From: Scytonema sp. UIC 10036
GTDB lineage: Bacteria > Cyanobacteriota > Cyanobacteriia > Cyanobacteriales > Nostocaceae
DNA: 64,000 nt
Direction of reading: 5' to 3'
Assembly: GCF_009725235.1 (NCBI RefSeq)
Contig: NZ_WJFC01000055.1
Coordinates: forward strand, 1-64,000
The notes beneath the pieces were generated by a model that saw only the letters and a program-made list of their open reading frames with translations, made no database searches and was not told the origin of the DNA. Below are positions 27,131 to 35,526 of the stretch, piece by piece. The first letter of the stretch is position 1. Every line of letters starts with the position of its first letter. The position numbers were made by a program, and so were the translations under genes.

Positions 27131-27679
27131 TACCAAAACCTTCTTACATTGGAAATGCTACAGTGTATACATAAATACGAGGAATTTGCGGTAAAAATAT
27201 GAAAACACGTAAGTTGGGTTGAGGAACGAAACCCAACATTTACAGGAATTGGTTGGGTTTCACGATTTTACAACCCAACCTACAAAAATTCGAGACCCCT
27301 TGCAGTATCGATGGTTGACCAGCAAATTTAAAATTTTGGTGTGGTGTTTCGTCACCCTTTATTCATCCGCCAGTAGCTTAACCTTCAACTGAATTCTGGC
27401 GACTGACTCCTGAATTCTTTCATGTTAAATCTGGTGATATCCAAAATTCTTCTGCTGTTTAATAAGCTTTTTGATAAAGCAGCTGAATTGTGTTTAGCTT
27501 GAATCGTCCTATAGAAGATTTGAATTTTAAAAATTAAAAGAAAAATTTTGTTGATTCACACTAGAATCCCCTAGAGTTAGATTCTACTTGTTCAGTTCAT
27601 GAGAGCTAACCAAATGCTTTCTTAACAAGTTAACCCAACACTAGATTTTCCCAAGCAAATATCATTTAGTAAAAGCAAA
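27131..27679. other. intergenic stretch with a palindromic repeat
   Basis: It contains the 75-bp nested palindrome at 27209-27283 listed separately. The rest is AT-rich with no open frame or RNA signature that I can support. Confidence 0.6.
27209..27283. repeat. 75-bp nested palindromic repeat, second copy
   Basis: It starts GTAAGTTGGGTTGAGG and ends ACAACCCAACCTAC, with inner arms AACCCAACA and TTGGTTGGGTTT. Its length is the same as the copy at 17117-17191, but the arms have more mismatches, so it is an older or decayed copy. Confidence 0.8.
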
Positions 27680-28637
27680 ATGACTGAAGTCAGAGCGAAT
27701 TATGATAAATCCTGGAAAGAAGCTTTAAACGAATATTTTGAAAACTTCTTATCCTTTTTCTTTCCCGAAGTACACAGAGCAATTGATTGGACGCAAACCC
27801 CTGAATCTCTTGATAAAGAACTTCAAAATATTACTGCTTCAGCAGAAACGGGAGATGGAGTGGCTGATAAACTTTACAAAGTTGCGTTGTTAGACAAAAA
27901 AGAAGCTTGGATTTTAATCCATGTTGAGGTGCAAAGCTATTATGATGTCAACTTGGAAAAGCGAATCTACACTTATAATTACCGCGCTGCCGAACTTTAC
28001 GATAAATTTGTTGTGAGTCTGGCGGTTTTAGGTGACACTATTCCTACATAGCGACCTAACCGATATGCGAAATCTGTTTTAGATTGTTCATTGAGTTTCA
28101 CATTTCCTACTGTCAAGCTCATGGATTACGAACAGAGTTGGCATGAGTTAGAATCAAATAGTAACCCATTTGCCATCATTACGATGGCGCACCTAAAAAC
28201 TAAAGCAACGACTAGTGATTTAACCCAACGGGAAGAATGTCCATTGGCATTTAATTCGCGGACTTTATGAACGGGGTTTAACAAAACAACAAATTGTTAA
28301 ACTCTTTGACATAATTGATACGATGATGACATTGCCTCAACAGCTACAACAAAGATTAGCGATCAAAATCAATCGTTTTGAGGAGGAAAGGAAAATGACT
28401 TTGGTTAGCCCAACTGTACAATTGGCTAGAGAAGAAGGCGAAATAATAGGTGAGCAGAAAGTCATTATACGACTACTCAATCGTCGTCTTGGTGAGATTG
28501 AAGCCCGATTAATTGAACAAATTCGTAAATTACCTGTCCAACAGTTAGAAGAATTAGCAGAAGCATTACTGGATTTTTCGACTGTAGCTGATTTAGAACA
28601 ATGGTTACGAGATAGATCTAATGCTGTAGAAGCATAA
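27680..28637 (+). pseudogene. Rpn/PD-(D/E)XK family gene with DUF4351 tail, broken
   Basis: The first part (27680-28051) reads WKEALNEYFENFLSFFFPEV, then KLYKVALLDKKEAWILIHVE (catalytic E-x-x region) and LEKRIYTYNYRAAELYDKF, typical of recombination-promoting nuclease relatives that are often annotated as transposases. TAG at 28049 stands where TGG would give TWRPNRYAKSVLD. Homology then runs in the same frame to SDLTQREE, and a frameshift near 28240-28250 leads into WHLIRGLYERGLTKQQIVKL. The end (to 28637) carries the DUF4351 segment IIRLLNRRLGEIEARLIEQI. One nonsense change and one indel inactivate it. Confidence 0.8.
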
Positions 28638-28714
28638 AAAAGTTAATAACTTGATACTAGGGGAGTGATGGGAATTTTGTTTCTTTTCTCCCCACTGCTT
28701 GGGTTTATAGGAAT

Positions 28715-29002
28715 TTAAATTAAATTCAAAAATTGAACTGTTCTGGAGATGTCTAACAAATAATTCCCAGTCATTTCTAGAGAATACACAAATGGCAGGC
28801 TTACGTGAAACTTACTTAGGCGATAATCTGGTAACCGCGACCAGATGAAGCGCTCGGTATCTGGAGCTTTCCAAAATTCAAGATTATTCATCTGAGCGAT
28901 CGCATTCCTGAAAGTTGCATAACTCACATCTTGCACCATTACCTTATTGCAAAAATCAAAGCCCAAAAAGCTGATTATTTCGTAGGTAGGGCTATGCCGC
29001 AC
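28715..29002 (-). CDS. hypothetical protein, 95 residues
   Basis: Not recognised. The frame encodes MRHSPTYEIISFLGFDFCNK through ISRTVQFLNLI with an ordinary amino-acid mix. A shorter start at MVQDVSYATF is possible, and no good ribosome site is seen for either. It lies beside a broken nuclease gene and could itself be a remnant or a chance frame. Confidence 0.3.
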   Translation of the reverse strand: MRHSPTYEIISFLGFDFCNKVMVQDVSYATFRNAIAQMNNLEFWKAPDTERFIWSRLPDYRLSKFHVSLPFVYSLEMTGNYLLDISRTVQFLNLI

Positions 29003-29434
29003 ACTCCCTTATTGAGAAGGTGCAAGATATCAGATAACCAACACTATCGCCTTCAATCTTTAACTTGAAGTTGTCAGAAATAATCTGACAATCATGGTGA
29101 AACTGCAAACCGTATTTGAGAGTGTGATTAATTTGTTATGAGAGGCAAGATAGACTGAAAGTATTGCAACATATGCTTCTCAGATATCGTTTCCTATGAA
29201 ATCATCTAGACCTAGCTTACGCTCATCTGCCCAAAGTTACCACAAGGGTGGAACGAAAGAACGGGTACACATCTTAACTTGGTCGCTTCGCCGTATTTTG
29301 GTTTTCTTCCCGCTCCCGATCTGGCTCCGCCTCTAGGCATGGCTTCTACCAACCTTTTTAGAATTCGCTGTACAAATTCTAAAAGCGCATTATGAAGCGT
29401 AAAAATACATTTTTTACAAGCGCTGATTTTGAGA
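29003..29434. other. intergenic stretch
   Basis: No gene is supported. A short frame from 29196 (MKSSRPSLRSSAQSYHKG...) is open for about 46 codons but ends in repeat-like sequence rich in GGCTCCGCCTC words at about 29320-29340. Confidence 0.5.
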
Positions 29435-29920
29435 TTATATTATGACTTTCTTGATAGACAGAATAAGCGTCATGGGTTGCGTGGGCGAAGGAGAAAACCC
29501 GTAATGCTGGTAGAATTGCTTAGCTTCTTCCGATATGGCATGTACTACTATTCCACGAATGCCTAGTATCTCTGCTGCCTGCATTGTACGAAGCACCGCA
29601 TCCTGTAGTAACGCCGCGCCTAACCCCTGCCCTTTCCATGAGGTATCTACTCCAAGCCTTCCAAGAATGGCTACGGGTATGGGGTCGGGCATATTCCGTC
29701 TTATAGGCGATGGCGCGTGTGAGAGCGCCAATGCGCCAGAGGAAAGGCAATAGTAAGCAATCACTTTTTCCCCATCCGTTACAACATAGGTACGTGATGC
29801 ATTGTTCTTCTGATTGGCAACAGCGCGGCGTTTTAACCAGTCATTCAGGCTGGCTACTCCGCAATCAAAGTCATCCAATACGTGAGTATCCGCAAGAGGT
29901 ACAGGGGCTTGAAGGGTCAT
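29435..29920 (-). CDS. GNAT-family toxin (TacT-like)
   Basis: A 161-residue N-acetyltransferase. DCGVASLNDWLKRRAVANQK near the N-terminus and TYVVTDGEKVIAYYCLSSGA are diagnostic of the toxin-type GNATs that acetylate aminoacyl-tRNA and stop translation. The acetyl-CoA loop reads VDTSWKGQGLGAALLQDAVL (V-x-x-x-x-x-G-x-G-x-A), and the C-terminus has EAKQFYQHYGFSPSP. It immediately follows the DUF1778 antitoxin (stop TAG abuts the ATG), the standard TacAT order. The pair is more GC-rich than its surroundings, which suggests horizontal acquisition. Confidence 0.9.
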   Translation of the reverse strand: MTLQAPVPLADTHVLDDFDCGVASLNDWLKRRAVANQKNNASRTYVVTDGEKVIAYYCLSSGALALSHAPSPIRRNMPDPIPVAILGRLGVDTSWKGQGLGAALLQDAVLRTMQAAEILGIRGIVVHAISEEAKQFYQHYGFSPSPTQPMTLILSIKKVII

Positions 29921-30202
29921 CTATCCCCACGGCTTCTTAACATTCATCAAGCGTTCAAACCCTTCATTGCAGGGCGGGCTATCCAGAACATTCAGAAAAT
30001 GCTGATAGGTTTCTTCGTCCACTCGCACAAAGGTCTGGTCAAGCAGCGTATCTTCCGCCGCTCGCCGCGCAGCATCAATCATAAAGTCTGAACGTGATTT
30101 GCTTTGCGCTTTTGCTGCTCGGTCAATAAGCGTCCGCACATCCTTACGGATACGCAGATTGACGGCGCAAGTAGGAATATCAGGGTTGCTCTGGGGCTGC
30201 AT
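29921..30202 (-). CDS. DUF1778 ribbon-helix-helix antitoxin (TacA-like)
   Basis: A 93-residue antitoxin: NLRIRKDVRTLIDRAAKAQS and SRSDFMIDAARRAAEDTLLD form the ribbon-helix-helix DNA-binding domain, and the C-terminal EETYQHFLNVLDSPP wraps the acetyltransferase toxin. ATG at 30202 is preferred over 30232 because AAGGAGG lies just upstream at the right distance. It should bind the toxin and repress the operon. Confidence 0.9.
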   Translation of the reverse strand: MQPQSNPDIPTCAVNLRIRKDVRTLIDRAAKAQSKSRSDFMIDAARRAAEDTLLDQTFVRVDEETYQHFLNVLDSPPCNEGFERLMNVKKPWG

Positions 30203-30271
30203 AATGTCCTCCTTTGTCTTGTACCTTAGCATAGGACTGCCAGATACACAATGTGTATCTTTATTATAAGA

Positions 30272-30537
30272 TTACCCATATTGTTCTGTTGCCATTTCGT
30301 AGCGGAAGGCATCAATGAGAAAGTAAGCAACTTTTTTATGACCTTGGGTGAGGGGGTGTACGACTTGGTCGTAGAGAGTGCGTTGCTGAAGGTCGTCATC
30401 GGGTAAAAAGCTTTCTGTGGTGCAGATAAGGGCAAAGTCTTGCGCCAGGGTATCAGCCCAATTGCGGTACTGAAAACGAAGTTTATCGGCAGCTTTTAGG
30501 AGTTGGGCGAAGTGAGGTAAAGTGGGTTCTAGGAGTT
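30272..30537 (-). pseudogene. pglZ: PglZ (BREX phosphatase) fragment
   Basis: A continuous minus-strand frame without its own start reads PTLPHFAQLLKAADKLRFQY, DTLAQDFALICTTESFLPDD, TLYDQVVHPLTQGHKKVAYF and LIDAFRYEMATEQYG before a stop. The VAYFLIDAFRYEMA block is the hallmark of the PglZ alkaline-phosphatase-like domain of BREX phage-defence systems. Only about 88 codons remain; the catalytic core beyond this motif and everything upstream are missing. No other BREX gene is in the window. The TacAT pair sits immediately on its truncated side. Confidence 0.75.
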
Positions 30538-30792
30538 TTAACCTCTATACAGGAGCAGCTTACGGAAGCACTCAACGATTTTTTTATTAAGAATGGTAGA
30601 CCGCCAATTGCTTGATTTTTGATGGTTGAGGTTAAGTCAGAAAAACGGGTACTTTTGAGAAATATCCCAAAAAGTTTAATTTCGTGAATTTGGGCATTCC
30701 CATATTTCTCAAATCCCGTTTAAAAATCAAAGCCTGATAATTTAAAATTTATTTATTGAGTTTTCTTACTTTAAATTACAATACCTAGCAAC

Positions 30793-31536
30793 ATGGTGAA
30801 AGATACAAACTTCCAAAGTAGATTTCCTCAAAGGTTTCAAATCAAAGAAGAATTACTATGTGTGATTGCAGAGAGAGGAGGATCTATAAAAATTCAGGAT
30901 CGGGCAACTGGATGGAGTATTTATGAAGAACTAGCTAATAGACTAAATCTTTCGGACGAAGCTAGAACACGTATGAGAGATTCAAAAAAACCTGAGAAAA
31001 AACCTGAGCTAGCTTGGGAGAACGAGGTTAGATGGTGTCGAACGGAGCTTGGGAGTGCAGGATTAATTGAGAAGGACAAGGTAAATGGACAAGGAATTTG
31101 GACTTTAACCAATTTGGGACGAGAATCAGTAGAAAATAAAATAGAAAATAAAATAGAAAATACAATAACTAATCAAAAATTTTCATTTCCAGAAGAAGTT
31201 CCTCCCGATACGGTGAGTTTTCATGAAGGATCGGTGACAAGAGTCCTTGTAAATCGTTATGAGCGCAACCCTATTGCCCGCCAACAATGTATTAATTACT
31301 ACGGAAAAAAATGTTTCGTTTGTGGCTTTGAATTTGCTAGGGTATACGGAACCGTTGCAGAGGACTTAATCCACGTTCATCATCTGAAAGCTTTGTCAGA
31401 AATAGCAGAGGAGTACGAAGTCGATCCAATTGCAGATCTGCGACCTGTCTGCCCAAATTGCCATGCTGTTTTACACCTCCGGTTCCCACCATACAGTATT
31501 GAAGAAGTGCAGGGTTTTCTTCATCAGGAGCCATGA
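30793..31536 (+). CDS. HNH endonuclease with N-terminal winged-helix (Mrr_N-like) domain
   Basis: A 247-residue putative restriction endonuclease. The N-terminal 110 residues (QIKEELLCVIAERGGSIKIQ to GQGIWTLTNLGRESVENK) resemble the Mrr_N winged helix used to recognise DNA. A short tandem linker (ENKIENKIENT) follows. The catalytic part has the zinc-binding CFVCGFEFARVYG, the HNH motif LIHVHHLKALSEIAEEYEVD and DLRPVCPNCHAVLHLR, as in McrA-like enzymes that cut modified DNA. All expected Cys and His residues are present, so it is probably active. It stands alone in a region of defence remnants. Confidence 0.88.
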   Translation: MVKDTNFQSRFPQRFQIKEELLCVIAERGGSIKIQDRATGWSIYEELANRLNLSDEARTRMRDSKKPEKKPELAWENEVRWCRTELGSAGLIEKDKVNGQGIWTLTNLGRESVENKIENKIENTITNQKFSFPEEVPPDTVSFHEGSVTRVLVNRYERNPIARQQCINYYGKKCFVCGFEFARVYGTVAEDLIHVHHLKALSEIAEEYEVDPIADLRPVCPNCHAVLHLRFPPYSIEEVQGFLHQEP

Positions 31537-31721
31537 TTTGAATTATTGGTATGGTCACTTCTCTCAATCTTCAATCCGGTTCCAATCAATCGCATTAAAG
31601 CGTCGGGGATTTAATTTTGGTATACCGTTCGGTGTGCCGAATATTCCTGTGTCCCCATAAAATCCAAAATAAAAAAAGCACCAATTGGTGCCATTAAAAG
31701 CAGATATGAGCATTAATGAAT

Positions 31722-32009
31722 TTAATGCTTGGTGGATGATTCGGCTAGTAGTTCTTGTCTAGCTTTTGTCAACCAAGTATGCGCGGTTTTAGTCATACCT
31801 AAGAAAGGCATAACAGTAAAAGATCCTGCAATCGAAGTGAAAACGCCAGTTGGTGTTTTCCCCACAATTAGGAAACTAGCGCCAGCGGACAAGATGGCTA
31901 TGCAAGTGATAATCCCAAGGATGCCCACAAAGAACAACCATCGGGCTTGGTTTCTGATATCCGCAATCAAGATATTGTCAGTAATTTCGTTTCTCTGTAT
32001 TTGAGACAT
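31722..32009 (-). CDS. small two-TM protein, possibly TRADD-N-associated membrane type
   Basis: A 95-residue protein with two membrane helices, ARWLFFVGILGIITCIAILS and a second around GVFTSIAGSFTVMPFLGM, linked by GKTPTGV, and a charged tail (KTAHTWLTKARQELLAE). The spacing G-K-x-P-x-G-x-x-T and the tail resemble the cyanobacterial two-helix domain found with TRADD-N proteins of conflict systems; this is from memory of the family's shape and needs a profile search. ATG 32009 (MSQIQRNEITDN) is preferred to the longer frame from 32057. The neighbouring HNH gene makes a defence context plausible. Confidence 0.55.
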   Translation of the reverse strand: MSQIQRNEITDNILIADIRNQARWLFFVGILGIITCIAILSAGASFLIVGKTPTGVFTSIAGSFTVMPFLGMTKTAHTWLTKARQELLAESSTKH

Positions 32010-32350
32010 AAGAGGATAAAAAGTAATTGGGATACTGCCTGGAGAGATACCAGGCAATTACTATTTGGTGCCACCTTAATATTCCTAGTGACACTCATTC
32101 ATAGTATTTGCCCAGATTTATAGTTACAAAGTTTCGATAATTCAACGAAAATGCGTATCTGTTATCTGAGTTGGTTCCAGTGTATGACGGAAATTTTATT
32201 AATTTATGGGAAATCCCTTATTTAAGGAAAATTTGGCTCTCGACAGTTGTCTTTACAGTATAGACATTGGAAATGTGGGGCTATACAAGCAAAGCTTACC
32301 TACACGGGCTGATTAGAAGCCAAATGTTGTGCCAACAATGGAATGATAAA
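32010..32350. other. intergenic stretch
   Basis: No gene is supported; short A/T-rich words only. The in-frame extension of the TPM gene back to 32267 lacks a ribosome site and is not considered coding. Confidence 0.5.
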
Positions 32351-33498
32351 ATGTTAAAAAAAGTTTTAGTGTTAACTCTAATTTGTGTCGTGCTTTTCTG
32401 TATTGCTGTACCTGCAGAAGCTATTACTGTAAGAGAAGTTCCCAACCCTCATTTAAACAATAAAGGTTGGGTAACAGATATGGCAAATTTACTGAACGCA
32501 GAAACAGAAGCCCAGTTGAATCAACTTCTTTCTAATTTGGAGAAAAAAACTGGAAATGAAATAGCTGTGGTGACAGTGACAGATACAGCACCTAGCTCTA
32601 ACCCAAAGCAGTTTGCAAGAGACTTATTTTATCGCTGGGGACTTGGCAAAAGAGGCAAAACCTATGGAGTATTATTTTTAATTTCTAAAGATGACCGTAA
32701 GTAGAGATTAAAACTGGCGAAGGAACTCCATCAGTTTTACCTAACAGGCGTGTTAAGGAAATTATTGAGTTACAAATTATTCCTCAATTTAAATTAGGGG
32801 AATATTCTTCAGGGATAGTCGCAGGAACACAAGCACTTGTTTCTTCTCTATCAGGCAATCAATCCCGTTATATAGAAGATGTTTCTAAATATCATCCTGA
32901 AGCAATTTTCTTTGGATTGATAGGAGTTGCTTTGATAGGAAGTGCGATCGCTCTTAGCGCAAGCCGTACCCGGCTTATCGCAATTGCAAAAGCTCTGAGT
33001 CACCCTTTACTTGAACCTAATGGTCGTTCTCGTGTAAACAAAATTGAAAAAGATGAAGCGGCGAAATGGGCTCAATGCCGACAGCCGATGGATAAATTAG
33101 ACTCATTATCGCTTATTTCTTACCTTAGCAAACCAGAGCAAGCTGCTCAAACATTAGGGAGCGTTAGTTTTGAGGGGTGGCAATGTCGAAAATGCTACCC
33201 CAACCCTACTGAACGAGGAGTCCACATACGAGCTTATGCACCTAAGAGTCGTAAATTTACCATGTGTTCTACCTGTAAGGAATTGACTGTAGAACGTACA
33301 TCACCAATTTTGCAACAAGCCACTATAGCCAACAAAGGTCAAAAAATAGTGACTGAAAAATGCTATTGTTGCGACTATTATAAAGCGAATGTCACAACAA
33401 TACCCGCAATTGATTCGGACTACTCTAGTGGTTTTTATGATGGAGGTGGTAGTTCCGGGGGTGACTGTGGAGGTGGTGGTGATGGAGGTAGTTGGTAG
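32351..33498 (+). pseudogene. TPM-domain (YgcG-like) secreted/membrane protein, frameshifted
   Basis: The gene starts MLKKVLVLTLICVVLFCIAV with a signal peptide, then the TPM domain NNKGWVTDMANLLNAETEAQ and FARDLFYRWGLGKRGKTYGV. At GATGACCGTAA-GTAGAG (about 32700) one base is missing: the frame hits TAG, whereas the +1 frame continues VEIKTGEGTPSVLPNRRVKE to the end. The second half has a membrane helix FFGLIGVALIGSAIAL, two CxxC pairs (WQCRKCYPN, MCSTCKELT, KCYCCDYY) and a Gly-rich tail (GGGSSGGDCGGGGDGG). A 30-bp small dispersed repeat adds ten residues in frame at 32952-32981. If the indel is a sequencing error, the gene is intact. Confidence 0.75.
32952..32981 (+). mobile_element. 30-bp small dispersed repeat inserted in frame at a HIP1 site
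   Basis: After GCGATCGC comes TCTTAGCGCA, AGCCGTACCC, GGCTTATCGC. The hairpin core is AAGCCG-TACC-CGGCTT, with both stem changes compensating relative to AAGCTG-TACC-CAGCTT at 6211 and 11576. It encodes LSASRTRLIA inside a membrane-proximal part of the TPM protein. Confidence 0.8.
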
Positions 33499-33570
33499 AT
33501 AAAATGAGAGATAAACTTAAGCATAACTACACCCGATTGATTCTATTTGGTGAAAGATTGAGTAGAACAG

Positions 33571-34050
33571 ATGATTGAAATTAAACCAATACAAGGACAT
33601 CAAATTGAAGAAGCCAAGCAAGTAATCATAACAACTTGTCTGGAAATTTTTACAGGTATGGTGAGTGAAGAACAACTCAAGCTCTACGATCCCATGCTTG
33701 ACTTGGTGATGGTGCAATCTCACTACTTTGACAATAATGGTATGTTCCTGGTACTGCTGGATCGCTATCGAGTTGTAGGTACTGGAGCTATACGCCGATT
33801 CAACGAAGAAATCGGCGAACTCAAACGGATGTGGTTTTTAAAAGAGTATCGAGGACGAGGATTGGGTAAAGAAATGGCTCAGATGCTCTTAGATTTTGCA
33901 CGTTCTGCTGCTTACAAGAAAATCAGACTTGACACTTTTAGTCAAGAAAAGCAGTCTCAGGCAATTGAATTCTACAAACGGCTTGGATTTTACTGTATTG
34001 AGCGATATAACGATAGTTTATGTACTGTATTTATGGAGAAAGAATTATAA
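33571..34050 (+). CDS. GNAT-family N-acetyltransferase
   Basis: A 159-residue acetyltransferase that would move an acetyl group from acetyl-CoA to an unknown amine. VVGTGAIRRFNEEIGELKRM is followed by the cofactor loop WFLKEYRGRGLGKEMAQMLL (R-G-x-G-L-G), LDTFSQEKQSQAIEFYKRLG and a C-terminal FMEKEL strand. Full length for the family. It is preceded by the TPM gene 72 bp upstream and followed by a terminator hairpin at 34117-34150. Confidence 0.88.
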   Translation: MIEIKPIQGHQIEEAKQVIITTCLEIFTGMVSEEQLKLYDPMLDLVMVQSHYFDNNGMFLVLLDRYRVVGTGAIRRFNEEIGELKRMWFLKEYRGRGLGKEMAQMLLDFARSAAYKKIRLDTFSQEKQSQAIEFYKRLGFYCIERYNDSLCTVFMEKEL

Positions 34051-34116
34051 CGTTGTTATTCTTTTATTTCTGTTCATTAGTTTCAAAGCAAGTGCTTCTT
34101 TTCTTCAATAATGATA

Positions 34117-34150
34117 GCGCTCCCTAACTAGAGAGGAGCGCCATTTTTCT
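34117..34150 (+). terminator. terminator hairpin after the GNAT gene
   Basis: GCGCTCC and GGAGCGC form a perfect 7-bp stem with an 11-base loop, followed by CATTTTTCTT. It lies 67 bp after the GNAT stop and before the convergent GlsB-like gene. Confidence 0.65.
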
Positions 34151-34222
34151 TATTAAATTCAGGGATAATATATAGAAATTCGCTCCCTGAGGTTGACTAT
34201 AAATTTAGTGTATTTTAATTGA

Positions 34223-34492
34223 TTACGCTGCATGACGGGTAACTAAATTCCAAACAAAAACAGCAACAAGCGCACCCAGAACTGCTAATGCGATACCAGG
34301 AATACTCAAAGTAGAAGCTGCCAAGCTAAATTGTCCGGTGCTGAAGAATACACCCAAACTGCCACCGACAAAAGCACCGATAATTCCCAACAAGATAGTT
34401 CCCAGGATTCCGCCACCTTGATGTCCGGGATAAATAGCCTTAGCTATAGCTCCAGCAATCAAACCTAAAACAATCCAAGCAATAATGTTCAT
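34223..34492 (-). CDS. GlsB/YeaQ/YmgE-family small membrane protein
   Basis: An 89-residue protein with three hydrophobic stretches, starting MNIIAWIVLGLIAGAIAKAI and the family signature PGHQGGGILGTILLGIIGAF-VGG. These small Gly-rich membrane proteins are often stress-induced and of uncertain function. ATG at 34492 is chosen because the family begins at MNII; the open frame reaches 34540 without homology. Monocistronic. Confidence 0.9.
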   Translation of the reverse strand: MNIIAWIVLGLIAGAIAKAIYPGHQGGGILGTILLGIIGAFVGGSLGVFFSTGQFSLAASTLSIPGIALAVLGALVAVFVWNLVTRHAA

Positions 34493-34644
34493 TGTTCTTT
34501 TGGGGATAAACTTTTTAATTTCACAATGACATAATAACAATTCAAACTTCTATTTCCAATCTGCCATCAGAACTAATTATTTACAAGTCTTAAGTATGAG
34601 TTAATTAGGTTTATTTCTGAAGATATACATCGCTCCTAAGAGAT

Positions 34645-34676
34645 TAAAAAACTCCTAGTTAGTCCCAAACTAGGAG
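34645..34676 (-). terminator. rho-independent terminator, minus strand
   Basis: On the minus strand CTCCTAGTT and AACTAGGAG form a perfect 9-bp stem followed by TTTTTTAATC. It lies in the 346-bp gap upstream of the GlsB-like gene and may end transcription coming from the remnant at 34839. Confidence 0.7.
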
Positions 34677-34838
34677 ATGGAAGAATTATTGCTTGGTAAT
34701 TGCATTCTAGGAATTTTTCAAAATTTATCTGTTCTCCCAAAGAAGTAAAACTTGGGAATGAATTTGCTTTGGGTAACCGCGTCAAGTCGCTATCTCAAGT
34801 CCAAAACATTGACGAGCACGCTTATTGAAAGTCATTCG

Positions 34839-35048
34839 TCACCATTCATACAGCCAAAGCTCTTCAGACTCAACTTTTTGGTATCCAGCTTTTGCAAGTG
34901 AATTAAGTATAAAGGAGTTTTGAGGGAACATTCCGCTAACTGTTTGGTAACCCATACAGTGTGCCAGTTGGCGCAACTCATGCAGCAAAGTCGGTAAGCT
35001 TTCATTGTCGCCTGTAACAAAACCAACCAGTCCGTAAATTAAGGACAA
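34839..35048 (-). pseudogene. possible C-terminal GNAT fragment
   Basis: The 69-codon frame reads LPTLLHELRQLAHCMGYQTV and MFPQNSFILNSLAKAGYQKV before ending ELWLYEW. An N-S-x-L-x-x-A-G-Y-x-K ending with a Trp/Tyr-rich tail resembles the last part of GNAT acetyltransferases (the 'friend of friend' helix and final strands). The front two thirds would be missing. It lies beside the HEARO-like RNA. The call is tentative. Confidence 0.35.
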
Positions 35049-35164
35049 GTTAATAATGCTGCTTCTTATTCGTTAAACAATCAAACGTTGAGACACTAAA
35101 TTTCTCACTCCATGTCTGATGTTTTCTGTCAATGCGTAAGTCCTATAATTGTATAAGTGACACG

Positions 35165-35490
35165 CGATGTAGGAGGAGGAAGTGAACTGGAGTAATCCAG
35201 AGTAAATCGGAGCAATTCGACTTACTGACTCCACCATGACTCAACCTTGAACTAGTTTCAAGGTTACCCGTTCCGGGTTTCAGTCCGCTTAAGAGTCATG
35301 ACTTAATGAAGTTAGCCAGCTTCAAGCGTCGGGTTAGGAACATGACTGCGTCACACAGTGCAACACCAAAACCTATTCACAAGCTCTTAAGCAGTGTCGA
35401 GGCAAACAATACCCCGAAAGGGCGTGCTCAAATGAGCAACAACGTAAATTTGGGGTGCGGTTAAGTCCGATTCACCCCAAATTACTCAAA
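35165..35490 (+). ncRNA. structured RNA resembling an orphan HEARO/omega RNA
   Basis: This 330-bp stretch has no protein frame but is rich in conserved-looking, foldable elements. They include AAGGTTACCCGTTCCGGGTT, GAGTCATGACTTAATGAAGT, TAGGAACATGACTGCGTCAC, ACCCCGAAAGGGCGTGCTC with a GCTC-AAAT-GAGC hairpin, and a perfect 11-bp hairpin (35447-35457 with 35473-35483, AATTTGGGGTG/CACCCCAAATT). The order and wording recall the long 5' RNA of cyanobacterial IscB/IsrB HNH elements (HEARO RNA), which functions as a guide scaffold. No IscB or IsrB gene follows; a methyltransferase begins at 35527. This is recognition from memory, not a computed match. Confidence 0.55.
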
Positions 35491-35526
35491 ATAATCCTCA
35501 TTTTTGTCTACTTAGTTACATGACAA

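Noticed and set aside
30538..30610. Short plus-strand frame LTSIQEQLTEALNDFF
   Set aside because: Only about 25 codons without a start; possibly a remnant, but too short to support.
35150..35480. Group II or group I intron
   Set aside because: No reverse transcriptase or homing-nuclease frame and no recognisable domain V or P7 pairing; the pattern fits HEARO better.
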